A stretch of 64,000 bases of DNA from Deinandra increscens subsp. villosa (Eukaryota; Streptophyta; Magnoliopsida; Asterales; Asteraceae): NCBI GenBank assembly GCA_039602395.1, contig JBCNJP010000003.1, positions 31,027,392-31,091,391 of the forward strand, given 5' to 3'. This document shows, piece by piece, positions 21,051 through 31,846 of this stretch. The number at the start of each line of letters is the position of its first letter. The stretch's first letter is position 1. The position numbers and the translations under genes were made by a program. The notes below the pieces were generated by a model. The model was not told the origin of the DNA and ran no database searches. It saw nothing but the letters and a program-made list of their open reading frames with translations.

Positions 21051-22850
21051 TGAAACAATGGGTTGCTGGCTTATTGAAAAATTGGTGATTCCTATTATTT
21101 GTTTTTTTTTCTAGCCTTTTACTAAAGTCTCATTCAAAGGATAGTGAACATCTTTACAAAAAAATATTTTGAGTTTATTTTTTATTATCAGTCTTCTCAC
21201 TAAGCAAGATAGCGAATACACAAAATGGGAGATGATCATTCCTTAAAAGTCTCAATATTTGGGTAGTGATAGCTCCTTTATACTTTATATTGTACTAGAA
21301 CTAGAATGGTAGTGATCAACTAAGTTTGTAGTTGCAAGTAAGTTGTGATGGTTCCTCAACTATAGGAGGTAAAACTTAAAAGCAAGTGTTTGGTCTATTT
21401 TTGATTTTCTGGCATGGGTTTTTCCTATCTAAAAACACATATACTCGTTTTGTGTTTTTCTAAATTGCCGGAAGAGAATTTTTGAGAGTATCATCAAAAG
21501 AGATTTTCTAGTAAAGTATGAAAATGTTTAAAGTTCATGATACAAGGAGAAAACTCATGATACAAGGACAAAACTGACATCGAATATATGCAAGCAATTA
21601 CGAAGATATTCAAGGATTCTCGATATATCTGTTAATTTGAAATTAACTTTTCTAAGAGCATATGAATAACTTCTATTTTTTGTAATCTTTTAATGAAAAT
21701 TATTTCCTATCTTCATTCTCAAATCACATACAACTGCATGTTCTTGAAATAACGTATTTAATTAAGCTATAAATGTCACCAAATGTACATATAAATCATG
21801 ATAACATAATAACATAACAAATATGAAATCACGCGAATAACTCATCTAATAATGCATGTTGTGTTTCAAAATAACGCATGGTTTCATAATCACGCAACAT
21901 GTTCCGTCTACTTAAAGGTATTGATACATGTCTGATTATAAATAATCACACATTCATTCAAAAACAAAAAACATATTCACGCAAGAACAATACAAAATTA
22001 CGCTACCTCAACAAAAAAACTAAACTAAACAAACAAGAACGTGCCATCTTCTTATACAACACATACCACACAATAATGTATTATATATTATATATTATAT
22101 ATAATATACAAATCAGATTGGTAATCTTAGACTGGAAAGTTACTGTGCCTTGGTGTCCAGTGGCAATTTGCTACATGGTATTATAATTTGTTTTATTTTA
22201 TTTTTTACTTTTCTTGCGTGATTCATTGTTTATATTATATATAATGCGCTCATTTAACAAATTGTGTATGTGGTATGTTGGTTGGGGTTTTGGTTTAAAC
22301 GTGTGAAGTCTCCGATTTCAATCCTCGCAGCTTGCTTCTGTTTGTTTTTGTTTTGTTTTTTGGCAACGTGTTTCCTTGGACGTGTGTTCATGTTAGATTT
22401 TCGCCAAGTATCGTTTACGTGTTTTCCCATCGTCGTTTCCCTACGTCTAATTAAGCCAACCTATTTTCGTTCCTGTGCTTTTTTAGCGCTCCCTTCCTTT
22501 GACGGTAAGGTATCACACATCTTTAATTTATCGTCTTCGCTGTACGGATGTGTTGTCTGGGTTTGATCGGCGTTGCGTTTGTCTTCTTCTATTTCAGTCG
22601 TTATCTTCTTCTGTTTCAATTTGATTGTTCTTCATTATGTCATAAAAACTATGCAGATGACAAACAATTCTCTCCAAAGAGGGTGAAGGAGAAGTACGAC
22701 TGACCAAATAAATTTTTGACCAGTAGTGGCATCATATGAAAATTAGGTGAATGCATGTAATCACAACTACATTTTGGCCCACTGATGGCCTAATATGAAA
22801 CTTATGTGTACGTATGCGATACGTTATGCTTTACAATAACACAACGAACA
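21051..22850. other. Intergenic DNA after the SOD gene
   Basis: AT-rich, no gene seen. A block of about 135 bp (about 21760-21895, containing AAATGTCACCAAATGTACAT) recurs in diverged form at about 22890-23028. A TATATAT/ATATAAT stretch lies at about 22078-22108. Open frames of 90-100 codons (21899-22186, 22264-22566) have no recognisable domains. Confidence 0.5.
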
Positions 22851-22856
22851 TGATGG

Positions 22857-22889
22857 GCCGCCACATCGAGTGAGCGGCTCACCAACTAG
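22857..22889 (+). mobile_element. Second Helitron-like 3' end
   Basis: GCCGC (22857-22861) pairs with GCGGC (22874-22878), extendable outward by a G-T and a G-C pair. Eight bases later CTAG (22886-22889) is followed by T. This is the standard Helitron 3' terminus. The flanks on both sides belong to the diverged 135-bp duplication, so the element probably lies between the copies, from about 21900. The 5' end is not identified. Confidence 0.55.
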
Positions 22890-23058
22890 TTTAATTAATA
22901 TAAATGTCACCAAATGTACATATAAATCTCGAGAACTCAAAGAACATAAACATATAAAATTCTGAAAGTAATTTCGGCTAATAACACAAGTTGTTTTTGA
23001 AAACAATGCAAATGGTTTCAATTACAAAACCAGTTAAGAAAACACTGTATATTAACAA

Positions 23059-23076
23059 CCCCCCCCCCCCCCCCCC
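23059..23076. repeat. Poly-C run of 18
   Basis: Eighteen consecutive C residues, unusual in this AT-rich DNA and a likely site of assembly error or slippage. Confidence 0.95.
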
Positions 23077-23079
23077 TAA

Positions 23080-24851
23080 AAAAAAGATGCAACCATAGTA
23101 CGGCCATCTACTCAATTAAAAAGTAATCACTCATACATAAAAAATAAAGAATACATACCTCCTCAGACTCATACATAAAAAGGTTGCAACCATATTAGTT
23201 GAAAGCAGCCTCTCTATTCCTACGGGATAGAAGTAAGGTTGTCTACATCTTATCCTCCTCAGATCCGACCTTAGCTTTGCTATTGGTGGAATTTACTGAG
23301 TATGATGATGATGACATAAAAAATAAAGAAAACATAATCTACGAATCCGCCAATATATATTTGAACTTTTTCAAATTGACTATCTAAATCTTCAATCGTT
23401 CTAATTTAATTTCACATTCTACATTTGAATTAGGAAACAAATTTGATCTAATCCATTTTATGAATATCCGAACGGATCCATGACGTGCATAAAAATATAC
23501 ATGTTTTTATATAAAATATTTCTCATCTTTTGGGTTATTTTTAAGTATTTATAAAACAGCGTGATATTGTTTCATTTGTAGTTTTTCAGAATAATCTAGG
23601 TCATAATCACAAAAGAAGTCACTTGTGCTGAAAAATACAGAAAAACTGAAGACTTAGTGATTTTGGGCCAAGACACAGGTTGTATCTCATTGAGCATGCT
23701 CCTTAACCCTGCAGAAAAGGTAAAATGCCCACATGCATCTCTCTCTTTAGTCAAGACTAGTTGGTAACCTTAAACTCAATCACACCCGGGAGCACGATAG
23801 CTGGAAGACAACGGTGCGGTCGGAAAATGCCTAAAACTTTGCTGAAGCTTATCTCGGGTTAGAAAAATAGTTACGGGTCCCATAATATTTGAATTTTGAG
23901 TAACTTGACGAGAGGAAGCTACTTTTGTGGTCAACATTACCCGTGCCCAACTCGACACGGCCATTGCCCAACTTGGACACTACCCATGTCATGCTTCTGC
24001 ATTCTAGAAGAGTTGACTTTTTGCTCCCAACAAGCATGACCCGTGTCAACTGACAAACACGACCCTTGTTACGTTAGAAAATATTTTTTTCTGATCTTCT
24101 GATGGACATGACCCGTGTCTCGGTGGACACGGCCGTGTTAAACTCCCGACTTTGGCCTATAAATACCAACCCTTCTCCACCAGAATTATTTGCTCAATTA
24201 TTTCTCCCCTTTTCTTTAAGCATTCGATTTTTCTTCTTTTGAGGTACTTGTTTTGGAACTTTAAGTTTCTTCGTCAAGATTGGAAGAACTATATCTTAAT
24301 TAGATTTTTATTTGAGTTTGTCTAGGAACCATTCATCATCTCTTAAGCAAATCACTAAAGTCATGAGTGGCTAAACTCTTATACTCACTTGGGGGAAAAC
24401 AAACCTTTGACGGGTTGGTAAAATGAGTTCATAAACTAACCTTAAGGTGTATGTTAATGGCTTTGAGAAAAAAATCTTTATATTGAAAGTTTATTATTGG
24501 TCTTTTTGAACAAACGTGCCTTGTGTATTATGGACCATTTGTTCCATCGAAAGCATATTATTCGGTGAGTGACACCCGACTAGAGGACGATGCATGATCC
24601 GTTTTCATGGTGACTTGTACCTTTGGAAACCAACGCATTCGTGTGTTTTATATCTATGCAAACAAACAAAAGACTCATGCGAGAGCGATTTTAAAGGTAT
24701 TGGTTGTGATTATGGGTTGGTAATATGTTGGCACTTCACAAACGCGAGAGAGCAGTGTGTTTGTGGAATTGGCTTTGGTTACGACTGTCTGTGCACGCGC
24801 GAGAGCGGTGCATGGGAGGAAACGGGCCATAGCTCCTTATAAAGGTTTTTA
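23080..24851. other. Degenerate repeat DNA, possible LTR with a TATA box
   Basis: From about 23780 there are several GACACGGCC/GACCCGTGTC words, then GGCCTATAAATACCAACCC (about 24155-24173), which looks like a TATA box with its downstream leader. The DNA continues on the other side of element A (31587-31846), so A split it. I suspect part of a retroelement LTR or leader, but no ends or reading frames confirm this. Confidence 0.35.
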
Positions 24852-24856
24852 CTTAA

Positions 24857-25225
24857 TGAAAAACCGTAAGACGGATCTTACTAAAGGTTTGCTTGATCGT
24901 AAAGTGAAAACGAGACGTAAATAATAGTTTGTTTTATTGAAATCAACATAGACTCAATTACAAACTCTCTCTGAAGCTCTCTAGAGAAACACAATCAAAA
25001 ACACATAGTCAAGCACTGGTCTCTCTCACTCGTCCACACTCGTGTTTACAATCAAAGCACACGTTCCTATATATAGACGTCTGCTCCGAACTCCCTCCGA
25101 ACTCCAAGTTCGGCGGGTCCGAACCTCAGGTTCGGACCTAGTTCGGCCGGCAGCATGAACTTGTCTTGAACCTTCACATCGTCTCGTTCAGATACTTCAC
25201 ATGACGCACATATTATGTATCAACA
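24857..25225 (-). repeat. 3' LTR of element A
   Basis: On the plus strand it runs TGAAAAACCG...TATCAACA. It contains the 23-bp near-palindrome at 25116-25138 (GGTCCGAACCT on one side, AGGTTCGGACC on the other, one central C) and CCTATATATAG, a TATA candidate on the minus strand. The polypurine tract is adjacent at about 25226-25240 (minus-strand reading GACGAGGGGGAGTTTG). Confidence 0.9.
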
Positions 25226-25945
25226 AACTCCCCCTCGTCATGTGCAGTATCTGTTCGCCAGTTAAAACATATTCCTTGAACAAACTCCCCCTCAACTTGA
25301 TGGTAGCTTGATCTTCGAATACTTGACGATGAACAGTTTCTTTCATCTTTATCAACAGCTTCAGAAGACTTGAAGTTGTGATAAACTCTTTCCTTTGAGT
25401 ACCTGGCCAACATAAATAACCTTGGTGCAAAACTTCTCTTCGAGAAACCAAGATATGAATTTTGAAAGTGTTTTTCGTATCTTGTGTCGATCAATCGAAA
25501 ACAAATAAGAAACAAAATCTTTTTGATTTTTAGAAAGTTTATATCAAAACAAACCTAAAATCTTTTTGACTTTTCAAACTTATGCTAAAACACACCAAAA
25601 ATCTTTTTGTACTTTTCGGAAATGAAATGTAAATGCAATATAGAAACAAACTCTATTTTTGGGTATTTTGTGAGAAAGATCATGACGCAAGATCATATCA
25701 GACATAACGCATCTAACACATTTCAATTTCGGTCTTAATCAGCATGCAAGCCAAGATAATCGCAAATACAACATTGATTGTTTATTTCAGCATGTACCAA
25801 TCATATTTATCGTTTTCAGATATGCTTAAGGTAATTTTTATCATGCACTGATAACTCGGCCTCTACTCTATCAGAAATACTAGCAAATCATCATGTCTAT
25901 CATACAGAAGTAACTTTTATTTGAGATTTAAGCATCCTTGATGAG

Positions 25946-26186
25946 TCAAATACCTAGCAATCAGGTCGGTCTTTCGACACGTAGAGAAAGCCCAAGTATT
26001 TGAGAAAATAAAAAAGCAAAAACAAGTTGAAATTGTATAATCCAACAACAATCAGGTCGGTTCTTCCGAACGCGCAGAGAAAGTCCGATGGATTATAAGA
26101 AACACCAATAAAAATAAATGCAGAACGTCAAACGAACAACAATCAGGTCGATCTTACGATACGCAGAGAAAGTCCGATCGTTTGAC
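25946..26186 (-). ncRNA. Triple stem-loop array of element A
   Basis: Three modules follow each other. Outer stems: TCAAATAC/GTATTTGA (25946-25953 with 25996-26003), TATAATCCA/TGGATTATA (26036-26044 with 26089-26097) and GTCAAACGA/TCGTTTGAC (26127-26135 with 26178-26186). Inside each, on the minus strand, the conserved strands GGACTTTCTCTGCG (GGGCTTTCTCTACG in the first module) and GACCGACCTGATTG flank a short apical stem (for example TCGG/CCGA in the second). Stems differ between modules while the inner strands are kept. Transcription as part of the element RNA is inferred. Confidence 0.6.
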
Positions 26187-26936
26187 AAAATAAGGAAAAT
26201 CAAACAAGTTTAAATCTTCCAAAATGAAAACATGCATTCATCAAGATATCTCTTTATTCTATTTTTGTTTTAGAATCATCACATAGCATTCATCAAGAAG
26301 CAAACAACCAAAGATTATCAGGCAAGCTTTATGTTTATATCTTACTTGCAGATATCAGATTAGTCATGCACATTCACAGATCATACAAGCACCTACAGCC
26401 TTTAGACTTACTCTATCCATGGCAGATAGCGTATATGCTGATGTACTATCATTTCTTGCTTTTGTCAAATCAATTTCTCATATTTTTCATCATGTTTTTT
26501 ATATTTTCCAATTTCTCCCCCTAAAATTCAAACAAATACTATTTTTTGAATTTTCAAATGTTCTCCCCCTAAAAATATGAACGAAAGAAAAATGAAAATG
26601 ATCGATCAACACTTGACACATTTTGAAAATGATTTTGGAAAAATCAGTGTTTCAAAGATAGGAACAATGCAAGTTAACTTAAAAACCACAAGTATCTCAC
26701 TGTCAGCAACCGTACAATTACTAACAGGTCTTCCTGAAATACCTGCAAACACTGGAAAATAGTAAGTTCTTAAGACCCCGACCCTCATCCCCAACGATGG
26801 TAGGTCGTCCAGTGTCTTCAACAAAATCTGTGTTGGCCGTGGAGACAGCTTTAGGTCTCCATTCCTGTTTTGGTGTGATGATTTCTAGTGAACCATTGTC
26901 AACAGATGAATGACAATCAGAACTACTACCCAAATT

Positions 26937-29900
26937 CTACGAAAGAGACTTCTTTTTCCATGAAAATGTAGTATTGGGCATTGGTTCACTAAAAATAATG
27001 CCATCAAGATCAACATACTTTGTATGTTTGACATTTGATGATGAATTGTTAGCAGTCGTAGGAAAATTATTTGCATAATGACCTTTCTTACGACAAACAA
27101 AACAAAGTCTTTTACCAGTTGAATTGATAGAAATCGGTTTTCCAAACTGATCAGTAAGACCTTCATCATGAATTTTTGAAAACACAGGTTTTGATTTCTT
27201 TGGTTTGTGAAATTTTGGAAAACATATTGGAGAATCATAAAAACCCAAATCATCTCCATAACCAAAGAATTTATCTTTATGATAAAACCTGTTAGACTTA
27301 GCAGAATAAAATGAATCTGAACTGTTACCGCTTTGTTGTGTAGCATCAGATACACAAGAAGACCCTTCAGAAGAAATCTTTTCATCTGGTGAAACTACTT
27401 TCGGCTTCCAACATTGTGTCTTCTTATCTGAAAACACCTTCTGCTTCTTTATCTTCTTCGCTTTGAACTCCTTTTTGTTGAAATCCTTAGTCGGCATTTC
27501 TGTTCCTTTAAATCCTAAACATCCATTTTTTTGTTTAAACTTATCTTGAACAGAAGTCGGTATCGCATGACCTTGTTTGGCAAGCTTTGTAAATTCAGAC
27601 TTGATACCTTTCAGGTCATTCTTTCCAGAAATCAATGAATCATCTATCACAATTTCAGAAAACTTTGGCACCGTTACGTTTTCTGGATTTCCATGAAACA
27701 CCTGTTCTTTCTCAAGAAAAGTAGATTTTGAATCAAACTTCAACCCTTTGCGGTAATCAATCTCCTTCTTATTCTTCTTTGATTTGAATTGTAGTTTCTT
27801 CCTTGAACTGGTATCAGCAAACTTTGAATAATCATGCTGTTCAACACCAGATGATGTAGCTGGAACAGACATTTCAATGTCCACTGGAGCAGGAACTTGA
27901 TGAAGACATTCATCTTGACCATTTTTCTCACTCTTTTCCAGTTTATACATATAATTTAAAAAAGTCGGTGAATGGTTGCAATTTTTCAATCTTCGTTGCA
28001 AATCAAACATCTCGATCTTTTGTTTAGATATTTTCATATTAGCTTCCGATAACTCTTTCTGTGAAGCAATGTACTTATCAGACAATTTGTTATAATCACA
28101 GATATGACATCGTCTCAAGCGACACTCTTCCAGAACTTCTTCAGAAATCTTCTCCACTTGTTTCTTATAGTAAATAACATCCTGTTTCAAAATGTTATTT
28201 TGACTTTGTGATGTGTTGCAAACACATCCGGTTTTCCTGAGTCTTTTGTTACGTATTTGAGTCGAATTTGAGTCAGTTTTCATTAGTTTTAAGTGTTTTT
28301 AGTTAAGTTAGTGTCTTTGGGGTCTTGTTTATGTTTTATGAGTTTTGTAGGTTTTTAATAAAGTCCCGAGGCCATGAGAGAAGTTAAGAAGAAAAATGAA
28401 GAAGTGCTGAACAAGAGGGTCTAGGCGTATCGCCTGGAACCTAATGAATGGGAGGCGATACGCGCGAAGAGGAAAGAGTCAACGCGGGGCTTAAGTCGGT
28501 TTGACCGACTGTTTTGTCGCGGCATGGGCGGTAAGCGTATCGCCTAGAGAGAACACACCTCCAAGCGATACGCTTGGAGGTCTAAAACCCGCAGAAATTG
28601 CTTAATCGGTATAAATTCGATATTAGGGTTTCTATTCGTCACTTTTCGACTGGTGGCCGATCTCAGAGATCAGAGGGGCGATTTTCAAGAGGAGAGAAGG
28701 GCTGGAATCATTCGGAAACATCAAGGGTCAAGCAATCAACGTCGATTTCATATCCGGTTTCTCTGATTATTCTTGTTCTTTAATTGTTGAACCCTAAAAC
28801 CATGCTTATGATTGAATTTACAGACTTTGTGTTTGATTTGTTTGTTTTCATGGTGGTAGGCTAAATAATTGCTACCACCTAGACTGATTTGATGATCAAT
28901 TGATGTTTGCTACTATACTTGGTTTATGATTACTTGATTGATGTTATGTTTCTATTCAATTCCATTGTTGACATGATTGTATGCGTATGACCACTAGAGT
29001 TAGGGTTTGAATTGATTTACTAAACTGCTTAGCCTGCGAATGTCTTTCGGTTTGGGTTGGGTAATCGGTTGCGTGACTGTGTGTTTGTGATTGATTTGAT
29101 TATCTGTCTTGATTATCATAGTTTAGTATTTTAGTGAATTCCCTGATTCTTGTGTGCTGCCCTAGTTAGACAAGCCGGAAGGTGATAGCTAGGTCGGGTA
29201 GTCGGGTTGGCTAGTGGATTAGGATCACATCGCCATCGGGAGAGGGATGCCCTAGGAAGTTAGTTAGCTTGCTATTCCGTGTCAGTTGTGTTGATTAGTG
29301 GTAGTTCCTGCTAGCTTAAGGTGCCTAAGATTGTTTCGAGGGTGGTTAGGTCTAGTTGAGGTTGGATGTACCCGAAAGGTGAACTCCTGTCCGAACGTTA
29401 GGAACATTTGCTAAGAAGGACTTAAAAGGTGAATTAGCTGCCATCAGATAGTTATAGCCAAGTAGGGTAGTTAGCGTTGATTGGGATTCTAGGTCTGGGT
29501 GGTGCCTCTCTATCATTGTTTGTTTTCCTGAAGGTCCTTGCTTTCGGTTATTAGTTGATAGTCAGTTAGTTAGTTAGTTAGTTAATTTAGTTAAAACCAA
29601 TCTCAATTCAAAAACCCCAAATTACTCAGTATTTCCATTTCTTAGGTCCTAAGTTAGTTTTGTCTATAGAGTGTCTCTAGGGTTCGATATTCCCGGTCTT
29701 TCCTTAGCTTTACTATAATCCGACAGGTTCACTGCCTTAGGGTTCGGTTCGGTTTAGGTTATTTCAGTAAAATTAGGTGTGTCTAGGTCTAGGTTTAGGT
29801 CTAGGTTTTTATTACATTTTTAGGTACGTTCCGAGCACATCACTTTGAATCTCACCATTTCTATCACGCAACTTGGTAAGTTCCTCTTGAAGTTGAATTA

Positions 29901-30666
29901 CTCTATCGACAACTTCGACAGTAGCGTTAGTAACTTTTTCATATTTTTGTTGAAGAGGATAACATTTCTCAAATAAAGCATCAAAATCTTCAACAGCTTC
30001 CTTTTCTTTAGCTTGAGCTTTATTGCATTCTTCAACCAACAAATCCCTTTCTTTCAACCATCCTTCCTTAATACTAGCAAACTCCAAACAATTTGCACAC
30101 GATGCAGACACATCCCTTTAAATTTTGTCATCTAAATCATTACAAACTTTACTTTTCCATTCCTCCACTTCTTTTATCAAAGAAACATTTTCTTCAGTCA
30201 GCTTTTCCACCTTTTTCTCTAACTTTTCAATTATTCCTTTAAACTTCAAATCTTGATCAATTGTTTTCTGAGAAAGTTTAGACATATGGTCCTCACACTG
30301 TGTCTTCACAAAATCCCATATCCGTTTTGCCTTTCGAAACTTCCTGATTGGATTCTTAAGAGTTATAGGCAAAGCTAACATAAGAAGTGTAGTAGCCTTT
30401 TCATTTTGATCAAATGCTTCCCTTTCTTCACTTGAAAAATTATGCATTTCCTTAAAATCACCATCACTATAAGTTGGATACTTATGTTCGTTTGTAATTG
30501 GTAACCATAATTTTTTATCCAAATCGTGTACATATCCTCGAAAATCTGTCGCCCAACCATGATAATCTTCAAGATTTATCAACTTTGGCACATTCTGACG
30601 ATGACGCTCAGCCTCAATTTCATTCATTTTGAGAATTTTAAAATCCTGCCCGGTCCGAACTCCCAC
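26937..30666 (-). pseudogene. Element A gag (copia-type), interrupted
   Basis: Minus strand from 30666: copia-type gag start (LINLEDYHGWATDFRGYVH), then a stop at 30118 and reopening at 30111 into a heptad-rich coiled coil (to 29812). At 28284-29815 foreign DNA interrupts it; gag resumes at 28283 with more coiled coil and a basic region and ends at 26937. The zinc knuckle reads CFVCRKKGHYANNF: the fourth ligand Cys is replaced by Phe, whereas the related element B keeps Cys (CYACHQPGHFVVDC). Without four ligands zinc binding should fail. The portion of capsid gag seen in B between these parts is shortened. Confidence 0.8.
28284..29815. mobile_element. 1.5-kb insertion within element A gag
   Basis: The gag frame of A stops making sense at both borders, and the homologous gag of B runs through without this DNA. 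The bases CATT stand on both sides (about 28280-28283 and 29816-29819), a possible 4-bp target duplication. No protein is encoded. A cluster of AGCGATACGC words (28423-28580) includes a 10-bp perfect hairpin at 28558-28580. Its ends do not have clear TG...CA, so its class is unknown; a solo LTR or a non-autonomous DNA element are both possible. Confidence 0.6.
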
Positions 30667-30985
30667 CGAACTTTGTCCGAACTCGACTGATCCTCCGATC
30701 TTGCTCCGAACCTTGTCCGAACTTGATTACACAGTCCGAACTTAGATCTTTGTCCGAACTCCTCCGATCTTACTCCGATCCTACACCGAACTCTCACCGA
30801 AACAAGAAATATAGTCCGAATGCTCTCCGAACGAGCTCCGAACTTTCACCGAACTACGTAACAGACTCCGATCCTTCACCGAACTCCTCCGAACGTACTC
30901 CGAACCTGGTGTTCGGAGCGGTTATGCCGAGCGTACTCCGAACCTGGAGTTCGGAGCAGTTACTTTTCGGTTACTCCGAACCTTG
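30655..30985 (-). repeat. GTTCGG-rich leader of element A
   Basis: Between the primer site and gag, about 15 copies of GTTCGG (CCGAAC on the plus strand) occur with irregular spacing of roughly 8-30 bp, almost all in one orientation, with CGATC variants between them. The leader of element B shows the same pattern (53046-53280). Confidence 0.85.
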
Positions 30986-31198
30986 AACGAATGTAAGCAC
31001 TCTCGACATAATTTTCGCGATTTTGAGAGAATTTGGACGATATTTTTGACAGAAACTCAGATAAAACCAATAGAAATGTTTTATTAATGAATATTACTCG
31101 AAAAGCTCAAAAATTTACCCGTTTTTGAATGAAAACAACTCGGTTTTATCAAGAAAACGACTACAATCAAAGCAAACGCAATAGAGCAACCTGGATTT

Positions 31199-31210
31199 GC
31201 TCTGATACCA
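31199..31210 (-). other. Primer-binding site of element A
   Basis: On the minus strand TGGTATCAGAGC stands two bases after the 5' LTR. This is the usual plant primer site complementary to initiator methionine tRNA, typical of copia elements. Confidence 0.9.
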
Positions 31211-31212
31211 AT

Positions 31213-31581
31213 TGAAAAACCGTAAGACGGATCTTACTAAAGGTTTGCTTGATCGTAAAGTGAAAACGAGACGTAAATAATAGTTTATTTTATTGAAATC
31301 AACATAGACTCAATTACAAACTCTCTCTGAAGCTCTCTAGAGAAACACAATCAAAAACACATAGTCAAGCACTGGTCTCTCTCACTCGTCCACACTCATG
31401 TTTACAATCAAAGCACACGTTCCTATATATAGATGTCTGCTCCGAACTCCCTCCGAACTCCAAGTTCGGCGGGTCCGAACCTCAGGTTCGGACCTAGTTC
31501 GGCCGGCAGCATGAACTTGTCTTGAACCTTCACATCGTCTCGTTCAGATACTTCACATGACGCACAAATTATGTATCAACA
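31213..31581 (-). repeat. 5' LTR of element A
   Basis: 369 bp, the same length as the 3' LTR, with four differences noticed by eye (for example CACTCATG for CACTCGTG). It contains the same GTTCGG palindrome at 31472-31494. Confidence 0.9.
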
Positions 31582-31586
31582 CTTAA

Positions 31587-31846
31587 TAATATAATCTGGT
31601 GCGTGGGTTGTTATCTTGTTGGGTCATCAAAATGTATTTGTGTGTAACGATAATGATACTTTAAACATAAGGTCATACGACTTAACGACATTCATACACA
31701 CTTTTTTGTTAGTTAACAGAACGGTCTTCCCGGGAGTCATCCCTGCTGGTGAACAACGGGAGGAACGTATGATTGGGTGTGAGGCTGAGAGGCAGTTCTT
31801 TCTACCTTCGTATAACAATCTTAAGGATAGTTTATAAACAACACGG
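31587..31846. other. Unassigned repeat DNA, other half of the A insertion site
   Basis: Continues the DNA found left of 24852. Open frames of 60-70 codons exist on both strands but have no recognisable domain. It abuts the D1 fragment at 31847. Confidence 0.4.

Larger units (their letters stand above)
24857..31581 (-). mobile_element. Element A: complete gag-only LTR retroelement
   Basis: Two 369-bp LTRs (24857-25225 and 31213-31581) bound 6725 bp, flanked by the 5-bp target duplication CTTAA (24852-24856 and 31582-31586). Read on the minus strand: 5' LTR, primer site, GTTCGG-rich leader, gag (30666 down to 26937, interrupted by an insertion at 28284-29815), non-coding tail with three hairpins (26186-25946), polypurine tract, 3' LTR. 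By eye the LTRs differ at only about four positions, so insertion is recent, yet no pol gene is present. It fits the TR-GAG class and needs a partner for reverse transcription and integration. Confidence 0.9.

Noticed and set aside
22264..22566. 100-codon frame with hydrophobic segments
   Set aside because: AT-rich shadow frame inside the probable Helitron; no homology or codon signal that I can recognise.
25930..26190. CRISPR array or simple satellite for the triple repeats
   Set aside because: Plant nuclear DNA, only three units, and the units carry different inverted stems; stem-loop modules explain the pattern better.
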